Counted from the stretch's first letter, positions 35,901 to 44,071 are shown. The stretch: DNA of 64,000 nt from Aristaeella lactis (GCF_018118585.1 NZ_CP069421.1:558001-622000); one strand, 5' to 3'. The notes: generated by a model from the letters alone, not told the origin. Program-made: numbers and translations.

Positions 35901-36311
35901 GTCCGTGGTATAGGCGTTCATATAAGTCTGGTAAGACTGATAAACCAGATTGAACCACAGGGCGGTACTGGGATATTTCGCAGATCCGGACAGGGTGCTG
36001 TGCTCAAACACATGGGGCAGGCCGGTGTTATCGACCGGCCGGGTGGGGAAGGTCAGCTGGAAGGCACGGTTGGTATCCTCATTGGCGATGTAGAGGAGTT
36101 TTGCACCGGTCTTCAGGTGCTCAAAAAGCACCAGATCCGCGCCGATCATCTCAAAAGGACGGATCTCTTTGACTTCAAAGCCTTCAACCACATCCCCGAC
36201 AGAGGGGAGGGCGACAGCTTCAGCGGTTTCAGCCGGGGCAGGCTCTGCCATGGCTGGCAGTACACCGGCCAGCAGGGCAAGGGCAAGGAACAGGGATAAC
36301 AGTTTTTTCAT
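32919..36311 (-). CDS. Exported M16-family metalloprotease with SLH-like C-terminal tail
   Basis: This 1130-residue protein has a signal peptide (MKKLLSLFLALALLAGVLPAMA, cleaved after AMA). The inverted zinc motif is HVFEHSTLSGS (HxxEH) with the downstream Glu in TVYSEMTGAM, matching the presequence-protease (M16C, PreP-like) group. The body is the usual two-half clamp of about 1000 residues. The last 110 residues contain VSFSDVAEDHEHHDAI and FTPDEPATVGDFL, an SLH-like repeat, then a weaker one ending VVSRADLADVFVQL. I infer that it is secreted and held to the envelope through the SLH part. A second M16 gene (49828) lacks signal and tail. Start has GGAGG before ATG. Confidence 0.9.
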   Translation of the reverse strand: MKKLLSLFLALALLAGVLPAMAEPAPAETAEAVALPSVGDVVEGFEVKEIRPFEMIGADLVLFEHLKTGAKLLYIANEDTNRAFQLTFPTRPVDNTGLPHVFEHSTLSGSAKYPSTALWFNLVYQSYQTYMNAYTTDAMTSYPVASLSEEQLLALADFYTDCCLHPIVKEREDIYRTEAWRYEMEDMDSPLTLNGTVYSEMTGAMTLESSAMDNANLVTFPGAALTYNYGGKPEAIPDMTWDALKNYHDTFYHPSNCICLLYGSFEDYTAFLKLLDEAFSPYEKKEFSFTDSGYTRITEPVVTSVPYAVAEGTDTVNQSVIYYYIICPGLKDNKAQQRAVDHVWELLGNEGSLLMQNLKKAFPAGSFSCGRELAAPDDALVFEATNVNAEDAEAFRTVVNDSLKQIAQDGFDPVQLDSIVTTQLLNSKLALENGNPVDTVMANFAYDYAVTGNPFDYAESTEDQANIMDENAKGLLTAAISDWYVDPELYTLTTTYPEPGLKEKQDAALADRLAEIKAGMTEEEKQAVIDATHAEEEEDDNGEMIAALTPVSVADLPEEIRQYQITDETGADGVRRMTAVAGVDGVGKADLYFDARTLPQEDIHYLRLFTRLMGQLDTDAHSKEELAVLMGRYLMGRTIGVDSFSTPEKDDVRSYLIAEWIALDDDLAAGYDLMKEVLFHTQFTDIQTLSERITAQKSYVRNTIASTPYLALYARQEGVGSPRLRYYDYLNYTAYYAFLEELEQQMASEPEKVVARLQNVQSFLANRSGAVATFAGNEASIAANAPLVDSFFADINSEERECPVYDLPVPPVREGISVDGNIQFNLNCAAYNQIGIEPDYALNVIASLVSDQLLIPVLRDQMGAYSVFCGADDDAMYLISYRDPNVKATFDLYDSIPEKMAALELTQDQIDGYIMNVYSELAKPAGELAGAVAAMTDVLHRVPEDDKVQKMRACKSVTPESVKAAASVYALLMEKGCRGTVGPIGTLQANEDMYDAIQNPFHTEDLSQVSFSDVAEDHEHHDAIYAAFTSGMMLPKDEGLFTPDEPATVGDFLGGLYMLIGGGSNDPEACKETLVQYGLVSADQDLNAELHEDLFCDILTALGAGFSTDTPDAVVSRADLADVFVQLNGN

Positions 36312-36339
36312 TTCTTTTCCTCCGAAAATGGTTTAAAAA

Positions 36340-36362
36340 GCTGCCCCGGGATCCGGGGCAGC
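36340..36362 (-). terminator. Terminator-like hairpin between aquaporin and M16 genes
   Basis: GCTGCCCCGG (36340-36349) and CCGGGGCAGC (36353-36362) form a perfect 10-bp stem. Reading the minus strand it is followed by CTTTTTAAACC. The M16 start is only about 30 bases downstream, leaving little room for a separate promoter. Confidence 0.85.
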
Positions 36363-36379
36363 CAGAAGAGCAGGTGCTC

Positions 36380-37030
36380 TTACTGTTCAGGATCCAGGAA
36401 ACGGTAAATGACAGCAGCGAGTACACCGCCAACCAGAGGAGCCAGCAGGAATACCCAAATGCCGCTGAGGTTTCCGGCGATCAGGGCCGGGCCGAAGGAA
36501 CGGGCAGGGTTTACTGAGGTTCCGGTGAAGGCAATGCCCAACAGGTGGACAAGCACCAGGGCACCGCCGATGACAAGGCCGGCAATATTACCGTTAGAGG
36601 ATTTGGAGGTTACGCCCAGGATCGCGATGACAAAGACAAAAGTGAGAATCACCTCGATCAGGAAACTGAGCCATGCATTACCGTTATACAGGGCGTTGCA
36701 GCCAAGCTTCGCGGTATCCTGCACAATGGCGTTCAGGATTGCAGCGCCGGCGATGGCACCCAGGAACTGAGCCACGATATAACCGCAGAAATCCTTCACA
36801 GAGATCTTTTTGTTTACCAGCATGGCAATGGAAACAGCAGGATTGATATGACAGCCGGAGATATTGCCGATGGAATAAGCCATGGCGACGATGACAAGAC
36901 CAAAGGCAAGGGCAGTACCAATCAGCCCGGAGACTCCCGTGGCGCATATCTGCCCCGCAACACCGCAGGCAAACAGAACCAGAACCAGGGTACCGATGAA
37001 CTCAGCCAGATACTTCTTGATGTCTTTCAT
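36380..37030 (-). CDS. Aquaporin (AqpZ-like, MIP family)
   Basis: This 216-residue channel has six membrane segments and both NPA boxes (INPAVS near residue 65 and VNPARSFGPAL near residue 185). The LVHLLGIAFTGTSVNPARS segment resembles the His/Thr/Arg filter of water-selective AqpZ rather than glycerol facilitators. I chose the second of two ATGs (37030, not 37036), which is six bases from AAAGGAGG; the first is immediately against it. A promoter lies upstream and a hairpin follows. Confidence 0.93.
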   Translation of the reverse strand: MKDIKKYLAEFIGTLVLVLFACGVAGQICATGVSGLIGTALAFGLVIVAMAYSIGNISGCHINPAVSIAMLVNKKISVKDFCGYIVAQFLGAIAGAAILNAIVQDTAKLGCNALYNGNAWLSFLIEVILTFVFVIAILGVTSKSSNGNIAGLVIGGALVLVHLLGIAFTGTSVNPARSFGPALIAGNLSGIWVFLLAPLVGGVLAAVIYRFLDPEQ

Positions 37031-37071
37031 ACGCATCCTCCTTTATATCCAATTGTTGTGGAACTGTGATT

Positions 37072-37100
37072 ATTGTAATACAAGATGGAGTGTTTTTCAA
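37072..37100 (-). promoter_or_regulatory. Promoter of the aquaporin gene
   Basis: Minus strand TTGAAA (37095-37100), 17 bases, TACAAT (37072-37077), about 42 bases before the start codon. Confidence 0.7.
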
Positions 37101-37119
37101 GCGCTTCGGATATAAAGAA

Positions 37120-37138
37120 GCGCCCCGGGAGGGGGCGC
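37120..37138 (-). terminator. Terminator of the DUF1622 gene
   Basis: GCGCCCC/GGGGCGC with loop GGGAG (37120-37138). On the minus strand a CTTCTTTAT run follows. Confidence 0.6.
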
Positions 37139-37156
37139 CTGCGGTGATCGGCCGCA

Positions 37157-37495
37157 TTATTTGTTTCCGGGTTCCCCGTTCTCCACTTCCAGCTTGTTTT
37201 CCCAGTGGACGAGGAGACTCATGCCTGCGCGCATCAGTAGGATCGCGCAGGTCATGCCGATCTCTTTCCAGCCCGGCGCGATGATGGTTTTGAGCACTTC
37301 GCTGGCCAGCAGGAAGTTCAGGCCCGTCGTGATCCCCATCGTCAGCGAACCGCGGCAGGCGTTGTGCTTCTTCTGCAGGAGGAAGACCAGGGCTTTGATG
37401 ACGTAATACAGGATGATCAGCGCGCCGATGATCTCCACGATGGTGATGGCGCAGCCAAGGCACACCTCGAAAATGTTCTCGATCGTCTCAAACAT
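37157..37495 (-). CDS. DUF1622 family membrane protein
   Basis: The 112-residue protein has three hydrophobic stretches, with the family pattern LLASEVLKTIIAPGWKEIGMTCAILLMRAGMSLLVHWE. DUF1622 proteins are small inner-membrane proteins of unknown function. The start was set at the ATG with GGAGGG seven bases before it (37495). A divergent-looking gap and terminator separate it from the aquaporin gene. Confidence 0.85.
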   Translation of the reverse strand: MFETIENIFEVCLGCAITIVEIIGALIILYYVIKALVFLLQKKHNACRGSLTMGITTGLNFLLASEVLKTIIAPGWKEIGMTCAILLMRAGMSLLVHWENKLEVENGEPGNK

Positions 37496-37557
37496 GGGCA
37501 TTCCCTCCGGGCGGGTTGATGCGCTGATTATATCCTGTTCCGGACGTAAATGCAACC

Positions 37558-39897
37558 TCAGATTTTCCAGATGTCCTTCGCATACTCACGGATGGTACGG
37601 TCGGAGGAGAATTTGCCGGAACAGGCCACATTCATCAGGCATTTGCGGGCAAAGGCGGTTTCATCGGCCTTCGCGTCGCGGATGGCCTGCAGCTTGGTTT
37701 CATAATAATCCCCGAAGTCCTTCATGACATAGTAATGATCGGGCTTATGCCAGGAGGCTCCCTTCAGGATCGCGTCATGCAGTTCCTTCAGACGGCCGTC
37801 ATCATCCGGGAAGGTGCCGTTGACCAGGGTATCCAGGGCACGGCGGAGCAGGGCATTTTTATTGTAGATCTTTACAGGATCATAGGAGTCTTTGATCTTC
37901 TCCAGTTCCTCCACTGTGGCACCGAAAATGTAGTTGTTTTCCCTCCCGGCTTCCTCCACGATCTCCACGTTGGCACCGTCAAAGGTACCCAGGGTGACAG
38001 CACCGTTCAGCATCAGCTTCATGTTGCCGGTGCCGGAAGCCTCTGTACCGGCAGGGGAGATCTGCTCGGAAATGTCGGCGGCGGGAATGATCTTCTCCGC
38101 CCAGGAACAGTTGTAGTTCCGGACGAAGACGACCTTGAGACGGTCCTTTGTCTTCGGATCGTTATTGACCTTATCCGCGATCATGTTGATCCAGTGGATG
38201 ACGGCTTTCGCGCGGTCATAACCGGGCGCAGCCTTGGCGCCGAAAACAAAGGCGACAGGCGGGAGATCCTTCAGCTGGCCGCGTTTCAGCTGGTCATAGA
38301 TCGCCAGGATGCTGAGGGCGTTCATGAACTGGCGCTTATACTCATGCAGGCGCTTGACCTGGACATCGAAGACCATGTCCGGATCCAGCACGACGCCTTC
38401 CTTTTTCAGGATCTCGGCACAAAGCTGCTTCTTCTTGGCCTTCTTCACGGTACGGAATTTGCTGCACAGGGATTTGTTGATCTTCGGAACCAGCTCCTTC
38501 AGCCGGTCCAGGTCGGTTTCAAAGCCCGGGCCGATCTGGTCCGTGATCAGCTTTGTCAGCTCCGGATTGCACAGGCCCAGCCAGCGGCGCTGGGTAATAC
38601 CGTTGGTCTTGTTCTGGAAGCGCTCCGGATACAGCTGATACCAGTCGGCAAAGACGTCGTTCTTCAGGATCTCACTGTGCAGGGCAGCCACACCGTTGAT
38701 GGCATGGGTGGCGTAGGTGGCAAGCTCCGCCATGTGAACGCGTCCGTCCAGGATGATACAGAGGGAAGGAGTGATCTCCTTACCGGCTTTTTTCATCTCC
38801 CGGCGGAAACGGGCATCAATCTTCCGGATGACGGAAACAATCTGCGGACAGACGGAGGAAAGAAGGGAAAGATCCCACTTTTCCAGGGCTTCCTGCATGA
38901 CGGTATGGTTGGTATAAGCGAAGGTATCCCGGGCGATGAGGAAAGCGTCCTCAAAGGATATGCCGTCCTCACCCAGCAGGCGGATCAGTTCCGGAATGGC
39001 CATGGTGGGATGGGTATCATTCAGCTGGGCAGCCACTTCCTTGGCAAAGAAGGAATAATCGCTGCCATGGCGCTTGCGGTAGGAACGGAGGATATCCTGC
39101 ATGGTGGCGGATACGAGGACATACTGCTGCTTGACCCGCAGCTGTTTACCCTCTTTCCGGGTGTCATTCGGATACAGGAATTTGGTGATGTCCTCCGCCT
39201 TGTTTTTATCCGCGGCTGCTTTGGCATAATCCTGACTGTTGAAGACGGCAAAGTCAACCTCATTGAGGCTTTCTGTCTGCCAGAGGCGCAGGGTTCCCAC
39301 ATTTTTCGCCCCAAAACCGACCACTGGCATATCATAGGGGACAGCCAGCACATCGCCGGTCTTCATGGAGACAACAACAGCCTCATCGATCCGGCGGATG
39401 GACCAGGGGTCTCCGTACCTGGACCAGTCATCCGGCAGCTCCACCTGGCGTCCGTCCACAAAGTCCTGCTTAAACAGGCCGTAGCGGAAACGAAGTCCGT
39501 AACCGGTGAGCGGTACATTGCAGGTAACGGCGCTGTCCAGGAAGCAGGCGGCAAGACGTCCGAGACCGCCGTTTCCGAAGGCATCGTCCTCCACATCCTC
39601 CATGACGGCGATATCCACGCCTTTTTCTTTCAGAAGCGCCTTTACATCCTCCAGCAGGCCCATACAGTAAAGGTTGTTGTAAACCAGCCGGCCGACGAGA
39701 AACTCCATGGACAGATAGGCAGCCTGGCGGCGGGGGAAGCGGGCAGCTTCCTTCCGGGCCCAGACAGGCGCCAGGGCATCCATGGCAGCGCCGGAAACCG
39801 CGTTATGCAGTTCCTGCGCGTTGGCGTGCTGTATATCTTTATGGTATTCGGTCATCAGACGCTGTTCTGCATCTTTCAGCAGCTGCTTGGCGTTCAT
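37558..39897 (-). CDS. glgP: Glycogen/alpha-glucan phosphorylase
   Basis: GlgP releases glucose-1-phosphate from alpha-1,4-glucan using phosphate and PLP. The 779-residue protein has AAYLSMEFLVGRLVYNNL early, FGNGGLGRLAACFLDS, YGLRFRYGLF, and the PLP lysine (about residue 627) in EASGTGNMKLMLNGAVTLG. Length is normal. I chose the ATG at 39897, nine bases after AAGGAGG, over a longer frame. It follows malQ by 14 bases and both are under the LacI regulator upstream, a typical maltodextrin/glycogen unit. Confidence 0.96.
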   Translation of the reverse strand: MNAKQLLKDAEQRLMTEYHKDIQHANAQELHNAVSGAAMDALAPVWARKEAARFPRRQAAYLSMEFLVGRLVYNNLYCMGLLEDVKALLKEKGVDIAVMEDVEDDAFGNGGLGRLAACFLDSAVTCNVPLTGYGLRFRYGLFKQDFVDGRQVELPDDWSRYGDPWSIRRIDEAVVVSMKTGDVLAVPYDMPVVGFGAKNVGTLRLWQTESLNEVDFAVFNSQDYAKAAADKNKAEDITKFLYPNDTRKEGKQLRVKQQYVLVSATMQDILRSYRKRHGSDYSFFAKEVAAQLNDTHPTMAIPELIRLLGEDGISFEDAFLIARDTFAYTNHTVMQEALEKWDLSLLSSVCPQIVSVIRKIDARFRREMKKAGKEITPSLCIILDGRVHMAELATYATHAINGVAALHSEILKNDVFADWYQLYPERFQNKTNGITQRRWLGLCNPELTKLITDQIGPGFETDLDRLKELVPKINKSLCSKFRTVKKAKKKQLCAEILKKEGVVLDPDMVFDVQVKRLHEYKRQFMNALSILAIYDQLKRGQLKDLPPVAFVFGAKAAPGYDRAKAVIHWINMIADKVNNDPKTKDRLKVVFVRNYNCSWAEKIIPAADISEQISPAGTEASGTGNMKLMLNGAVTLGTFDGANVEIVEEAGRENNYIFGATVEELEKIKDSYDPVKIYNKNALLRRALDTLVNGTFPDDDGRLKELHDAILKGASWHKPDHYYVMKDFGDYYETKLQAIRDAKADETAFARKCLMNVACSGKFSSDRTIREYAKDIWKI

Positions 39898-39911
39898 TTC
39901 AGTATTCCTCC

Positions 39912-41387
39912 TTACTGACGCTGGGTCTCCTTGTTCAGCCTGTAATATTTCATGGAAAGGTCCAGGGAAAGCTGATCCGGTTTCATGCGCCATACCCAGT
40001 TGCCGCCTGTGGTGCCGGGGTAATTCATCCGGGCATATCCGCCCAGGCCCAGCACATCCTGCATGGGAATGACCACGGTATCGCAGGGGCTTTTGAACAA
40101 TGCGCGGATAAAGGCGTCCGGGGCTTCTTCCTTCCCGGAGAAGTTAAGCGTTTTTTCAGCGAAGGCCAGGGCTTTCGGATCAGCTTTTTCAGCCCAACCC
40201 AGCGTGGTGTCATTATCATGGGTGCCGGTATAGGCAACGGTGTTCTTTGTATAATGGCCGATAAAGTGCGGATTGGATTCATCGGAATCAAAACCAAAGG
40301 TCAGCACCTTCATGCCGGGAAAACCGCACCAATCCAGAAGCCTGCGCACACGGTTGTTGACGCAGCCCAGATCCTCGGCGACGATCCGGATATCCCGGAC
40401 TTCACGCTCCAGGGCTTTGAAGAGGGATTTCCCGGGACCGATGACCCATTTTCCCTTCCGGGCATTGGGCATTCCGTTTTTCACGGAGTAATAGTTCGCA
40501 AAGCCGATGAAATGATCGATCCGGATCATGTCGAACAGCTGCGCCATCCCCTTCATCCGGTCGATCCACCAGTCAAATTTCCGGCGGAAACGCAGGTAGG
40601 TCCAGCGGTAAAGAGGGTTGCCCCAAAGCTGGCCATCCGCGGAGAAATAATCCGGCGGGACACCGGCGACCCGCTTGGGCACCAGGTTTTTATCCAGCTG
40701 GAATATATCCGGATGAGTCCAGGTATCGGCGGAATCTTCAGCCACATAGATCGGCATATCGCCGAAAAGCATGATCGACCGTTCGTTGCAGTACTTTTTC
40801 AGACTGAACCACTGGCGGCGGAACAGGTACTGGCAGAAGATATGATAGTCGATCTCACCGCGGAGCTCTTCCGTATACTGCTTCACAGCATCTGGACGGC
40901 GGAAACGGATGGCTTCATCCGGCCATTTCGTCCACATCTGTCCGCCAAACTTTTGCTTGACAGCCGTGAAGAGGGCAAAATCCTGCACCCAGGGATTGTT
41001 TTCGCAGAATTCACTGACCTGACCGGAAAGCTTTTCCCGGGACTGTTCATAGCAGCGGCGGAGAAGCATCTCCTTGTTTTTGCGGACGGATTCGTAATCG
41101 ACAACCTCCGGATCGGAAGGCTTGAATTCCTCCTCGTCGGCGTAATCAAGAAGGCCTTCCTTACGAAGGAGACCGCAGGAGATCAGCAGGGGATTGCCGG
41201 CGAAAACGGAGGAAGCCTGGTAGGGACTTTCACCGTAACCGGTCGGCCCGACAGGAAGAACCTGCCAGATCCGCATGCCGGAAGCCTGCAGGAAATCAGC
41301 AAAAGCGTAAGCTTCTTCCCCCATGGAGCCGATCCCGCCGGGAGAGGGAAGAGAGGAGATATGCATCAGGATGCCGCTGGTACGCAT
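39912..41387 (-). CDS. malQ: 4-alpha-glucanotransferase
   Basis: This 491-residue GH77 enzyme transfers alpha-1,4-glucan segments between chains. It starts MRTSGILMHISSLPSPGGIGSMG, contains WQVLPVGPTGYGESPYQ and IRIDHFIGFANYY near residue 295 (nucleophile region), EDLGCVNNRVRRLL (acid region) and YTGTHDNDTTLGW near residue 395. It sits between the LacI gene and glgP and supplies longer chains for phosphorolysis. No signal peptide, so cytosolic. Confidence 0.95.
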   Translation of the reverse strand: MRTSGILMHISSLPSPGGIGSMGEEAYAFADFLQASGMRIWQVLPVGPTGYGESPYQASSVFAGNPLLISCGLLRKEGLLDYADEEEFKPSDPEVVDYESVRKNKEMLLRRCYEQSREKLSGQVSEFCENNPWVQDFALFTAVKQKFGGQMWTKWPDEAIRFRRPDAVKQYTEELRGEIDYHIFCQYLFRRQWFSLKKYCNERSIMLFGDMPIYVAEDSADTWTHPDIFQLDKNLVPKRVAGVPPDYFSADGQLWGNPLYRWTYLRFRRKFDWWIDRMKGMAQLFDMIRIDHFIGFANYYSVKNGMPNARKGKWVIGPGKSLFKALEREVRDIRIVAEDLGCVNNRVRRLLDWCGFPGMKVLTFGFDSDESNPHFIGHYTKNTVAYTGTHDNDTTLGWAEKADPKALAFAEKTLNFSGKEEAPDAFIRALFKSPCDTVVIPMQDVLGLGGYARMNYPGTTGGNWVWRMKPDQLSLDLSMKYYRLNKETQRQ

Positions 41388-41405
41388 AATGATCGTTCCT
41401 TTCTT

Positions 41406-42422
41406 TTATGCACGGTTGCACTGCGCGACGGATTCTCTTCTGCGGAAGGCTGCCTCAACGACAATGTGACGGGGTGTGGAATTCTTCTCCATCATATCAA
41501 GCAGGAGATTGACGCTGCGGCGCGCGATCTCATCCACAGGCTGTTCAACGGTAGTCAGGCGGGGAACGGTGTACCGGCTGATATCCACACCGTCAAAACC
41601 GACCACGCTGATATCTTCCGGTACAGACCTGCCGAGATCCTTCAGCGCGCGGATCGCGCCTACAGCCACGGTGTCGCTCATAGCGAAGAGGGCAGTGGCA
41701 TCCGGCCGCTCCGCGAAGAAGGTACGGGCCAGTTCATATCCCGCGTCAAAGGAGAAGCGGGTTTCCCGGTAAAGAGTATGGTCATAGGTCAGACCCCGGT
41801 CCGCAAAGGCATCACAGAAGCCCTGGAAGCGCATGGCCAGGGAATCGCCTGCCACCGGATTGGAACCGAAGACCGCAATGCGGCGGTGGCCGCTGTTGAG
41901 CAGCTCTTCCGCAACGATCCTGCCCATGCTGCGGTCATCCACCGCGACGGAAGAAGCCCGCGGCAGGGAAGCAGACTCAGCACTGACGGTGGTGAAGACC
42001 ATCGGGACATCCAGTCCGCGAATGGCTTCCACACGCGCGTCGATCAGACTTCCGACAAAGATCAGTCCCTTGACGTGATTCTGCCGGGTCATCCGGAGCG
42101 CGGTCATAAACTCATCGCCCCGTTCATCGATATACTCGGTGACAAAGTTGTCCGGCACATTGTCGGCCCGGTCCAGGATCGCTTCCGCAAGTGAATTCAG
42201 GAACGGATTGGAACGACCGCGGATGACCACGCAGATTACTTCATTACCCTGCTTGAGGCCGCGGGCATTCGTGTTGCCGACAAAATGACAGTTCTGGATG
42301 ATCTGCTCCACCTTCGCGCGGGTGGCGCTGTTAACATCCGGACGGTTGTTCAGGACCCGGCTGACCGTAGTGACAGAGACTCCGGCCATAGCGGCAATGT
42401 CTTTAATTGTGTAGACTTTCAC
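41406..42422 (-). CDS. LacI-family transcriptional regulator (maltodextrin/glycogen locus)
   Basis: The 338-residue protein has the LacI helix-turn-helix YTIKDIAAMAGVSVTTVSRVLNNRPDV followed by a periplasmic-binding-protein-like effector domain ending SVAQCNRA. It is directly upstream of malQ-glgP, so it probably represses them in response to a maltodextrin. The start is a GTG with AGAGGGG nine bases upstream. An operator-like site lies within its own promoter region (42453-42478), suggesting autorepression. Confidence 0.93.
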   Translation of the reverse strand: MKVYTIKDIAAMAGVSVTTVSRVLNNRPDVNSATRAKVEQIIQNCHFVGNTNARGLKQGNEVICVVIRGRSNPFLNSLAEAILDRADNVPDNFVTEYIDERGDEFMTALRMTRQNHVKGLIFVGSLIDARVEAIRGLDVPMVFTTVSAESASLPRASSVAVDDRSMGRIVAEELLNSGHRRIAVFGSNPVAGDSLAMRFQGFCDAFADRGLTYDHTLYRETRFSFDAGYELARTFFAERPDATALFAMSDTVAVGAIRALKDLGRSVPEDISVVGFDGVDISRYTVPRLTTVEQPVDEIARRSVNLLLDMMEKNSTPRHIVVEAAFRRRESVAQCNRA

Positions 42423-42452
42423 ACTAATGTACCCCTCTCATTTTCCAAAAGT

Positions 42453-42512
42453 CGGAAACGATAACGGTAACGTTTTCAACGAAAGATTATCACATGGTCT
42501 CCGTTTCGTCAA
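42453..42512 (-). promoter_or_regulatory. LacI-gene promoter with operator-like site downstream of -10
   Basis: Minus strand TTGACG (42507-42512), 17 bases, TAATCT (42484-42489) with an upstream TG. The site GAAAACGTTACCG (about 42466-42478) resembles a LacI/cre operator with central CG, located just after the -10, where a bound repressor would block initiation. Confidence 0.62.
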
Positions 42513-42535
42513 TCCCTTTTGCACATTTGCCTCGG

Positions 42536-42564
42536 TTGATTTTTCAGAATGCATGACCTATAAT
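42536..42564 (+). promoter_or_regulatory. Promoter of the leucine-rich-repeat gene
   Basis: TTGATT (42536-42541), 17 bases, TATAAT (42559-42564). It runs divergently from the LacI gene; the spacing is ideal. Confidence 0.78.
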
Positions 42565-42596
42565 AAAAAATACGATTTATCCGGGAGGTGAGCACC

Positions 42597-43307
42597 GTGA
42601 AAAAGCGGACTGCGGCAGTGTTTCTTGTGCTGTGCGTGCTTTTTTGCGGCGTGACTGCCGGAATGAGTGAAACGGAAGACGACATACTGGAGGAATCATT
42701 CCATTCGGCGCTCAACGGCCCCGGTTCAGTTGAAGGTCTTTCCGCTTCCTTTTCAGTCAGCGGATATAATATTCCCACATTTTCTGACGGAGATTTCAAA
42801 TACCGGATGAGTGACGACGGGGAAACAGCGGTGCTGGTTTCCTACAGCGGAACAGACGCGGATGTCGTTTTTCCGGATACCGTGAACGGACTGCCTGTAA
42901 CCGGGATCGACACCGCCATGTGCCTGTGTGATCCGACACTAGAATCCATACGGATTCCGGGATCTGTCCAGACCATCGGGATCCGGGCGTTTGCCCAGTG
43001 CACCAGCCTGAAGACCGTGGTGATCGATGAGGGCGTTACCAAACTGGATAAATGCTGTTTCGGCGGATGTACGGAGCTGGAGAAGATCCGGCTTCCCGAA
43101 TCGCTGGAAATCGTTGATGAATGCGCGTTCGCTTCCTGCGACCGGCTGCAGGAGATCACATTCGGTTCCGGACTCAAGTCCATCGGGAACATGGCATTTC
43201 TGAAATGTTCCATGCTCAGCAGGGTGATCCTTCCCGGCGGGGATGACGTCCTGATCGGCCAGAACGCATTCGGTGAATGCGCGGATGACTTCCGGATCGT
43301 TTACTGA
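42597..43307 (+). CDS. Exported leucine-rich-repeat (BspA-like) protein
   Basis: The 236-residue protein has a signal peptide (MKKRTAAVFLVLCVLFCGVTAG) and then BspA-type LRR_5 repeats: LESIRIPGSVQTIGIRAFAQC, LKTVVIDEGVTKLDKCCFGGC, LEKIRLPESLEIVDECAFASC, LQEITFGSGLKSIGNMAFLKC. Such domains mediate surface recognition. No anchor motif is visible. I chose the GTG at 42597, eight bases after GGGAGG, over a GTG that lies inside the ribosome site. A strong terminator follows. Confidence 0.88.
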   Translation: MKKRTAAVFLVLCVLFCGVTAGMSETEDDILEESFHSALNGPGSVEGLSASFSVSGYNIPTFSDGDFKYRMSDDGETAVLVSYSGTDADVVFPDTVNGLPVTGIDTAMCLCDPTLESIRIPGSVQTIGIRAFAQCTSLKTVVIDEGVTKLDKCCFGGCTELEKIRLPESLEIVDECAFASCDRLQEITFGSGLKSIGNMAFLKCSMLSRVILPGGDDVLIGQNAFGECADDFRIVY

Positions 43308-43324
43308 TTCCAGGCAAAAGGAAT

Positions 43325-43357
43325 CCCGGGCAGCTATGCAGCTGTCCGGGTTTTTTT
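43325..43357 (+). terminator. Terminator of the leucine-rich-repeat gene
   Basis: CCCGGGCAGCT (43325-43335) pairs with AGCTGTCCGGG (43340-43350) with one G-T pair, then seven T (43351-43357). It could also help the minus-strand zinc-ribbon gene. Confidence 0.85.
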
Positions 43358-43369
43358 ATCCGGCTGTCA

Positions 43370-44071
43370 TTACGGAATGATCATCCGTCCGCAGGTTTCA
43401 CATTCCACAAGCGCTCCGCTCTTGATCTTTGAAAGGATGGCGGAGGGAAGGGAAGTGTTGCAGCCGGCGCACTGTCCGTGAGTCAGCCGGGCAACGGGCG
43501 GGGAAATGTGCTTTTTGATGGTTTCGTATTCCTCCAGCAGGGCCGGATCCACCGAGGCCATAATCTCTTTTGCTTTGGCCCGCTGGGTTTCCAGGTCTCC
43601 CTTCTTGCTTTTGGACTCCTCTTCATATTCAGTCTTGAGCTGATCGAAGGATTTCTTGGCGTTCGCGGCTTCCAGGCGGACATTGCGTGAAAGCTTTTCG
43701 TTGGCGTCTGTTTCCTTTACGATGCGGCTGATCTCGACTTCATACTGACGAATGGTGTCCCGGCAGCGGCTGACTTCAGCCAGCAGGGCCTTGACATCTT
43801 CAGCAGTCTGGGGCGGATTGGCCTCGAAGCGGCTCTGCAGGGCGCCGAGCTGTTCCCGGGAACGGGTGATGGCCTGGGCAATGATGTCCTTGCGGTCCAC
43901 CATGGCGGCAACGTCCTCTTCGATCTGCTTATACTGCTTCTGGCGATCCAGTATAAAATCACGGGCTTTTTCCAGTTTCTGCCGGGTCGGGGAGCGCTTA
44001 ATCGCCGCGGCGATGGCGTCCGCTTTCATGTCTTCTTCCTGGTAAGCCCACAGAGCTTCAAACTTGTCCAT
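43370..44071 (-). CDS. C4-type zinc-ribbon coiled-coil protein
   Basis: The 233-residue protein is a long coiled coil (about residues 20-170) followed by a C-terminal zinc ribbon: CAGC near residue 204 and CETC near 226. This architecture (zf-RING_7/DUF164, related to a widely conserved family of uncertain function) is usually next to nif3-like genes, as here. The start follows AAGGAGG. It is last in the dgt-dnaG-rpoD-trmK-nif3 group. Confidence 0.88.
   Translation of the reverse strand: MDKFEALWAYQEEDMKADAIAAAIKRSPTRQKLEKARDFILDRQKQYKQIEEDVAAMVDRKDIIAQAITRSREQLGALQSRFEANPPQTAEDVKALLAEVSRCRDTIRQYEVEISRIVKETDANEKLSRNVRLEAANAKKSFDQLKTEYEEESKSKKGDLETQRAKAKEIMASVDPALLEEYETIKKHISPPVARLTHGQCAGCNTSLPSAILSKIKSGALVECETCGRMIIP

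Noticed and set aside
34272-36299. 675-codon plus-strand frame
   Set aside because: Antisense to the exported M16 gene; explained by biased codon use in a GC-rich gene.
37735-39918. Very long open frame (727 codons) on the plus strand
   Set aside because: It is antisense to glgP. The glgP protein has full catalytic motifs; the opposite frame is a composition-driven shadow with no recognisable domains.
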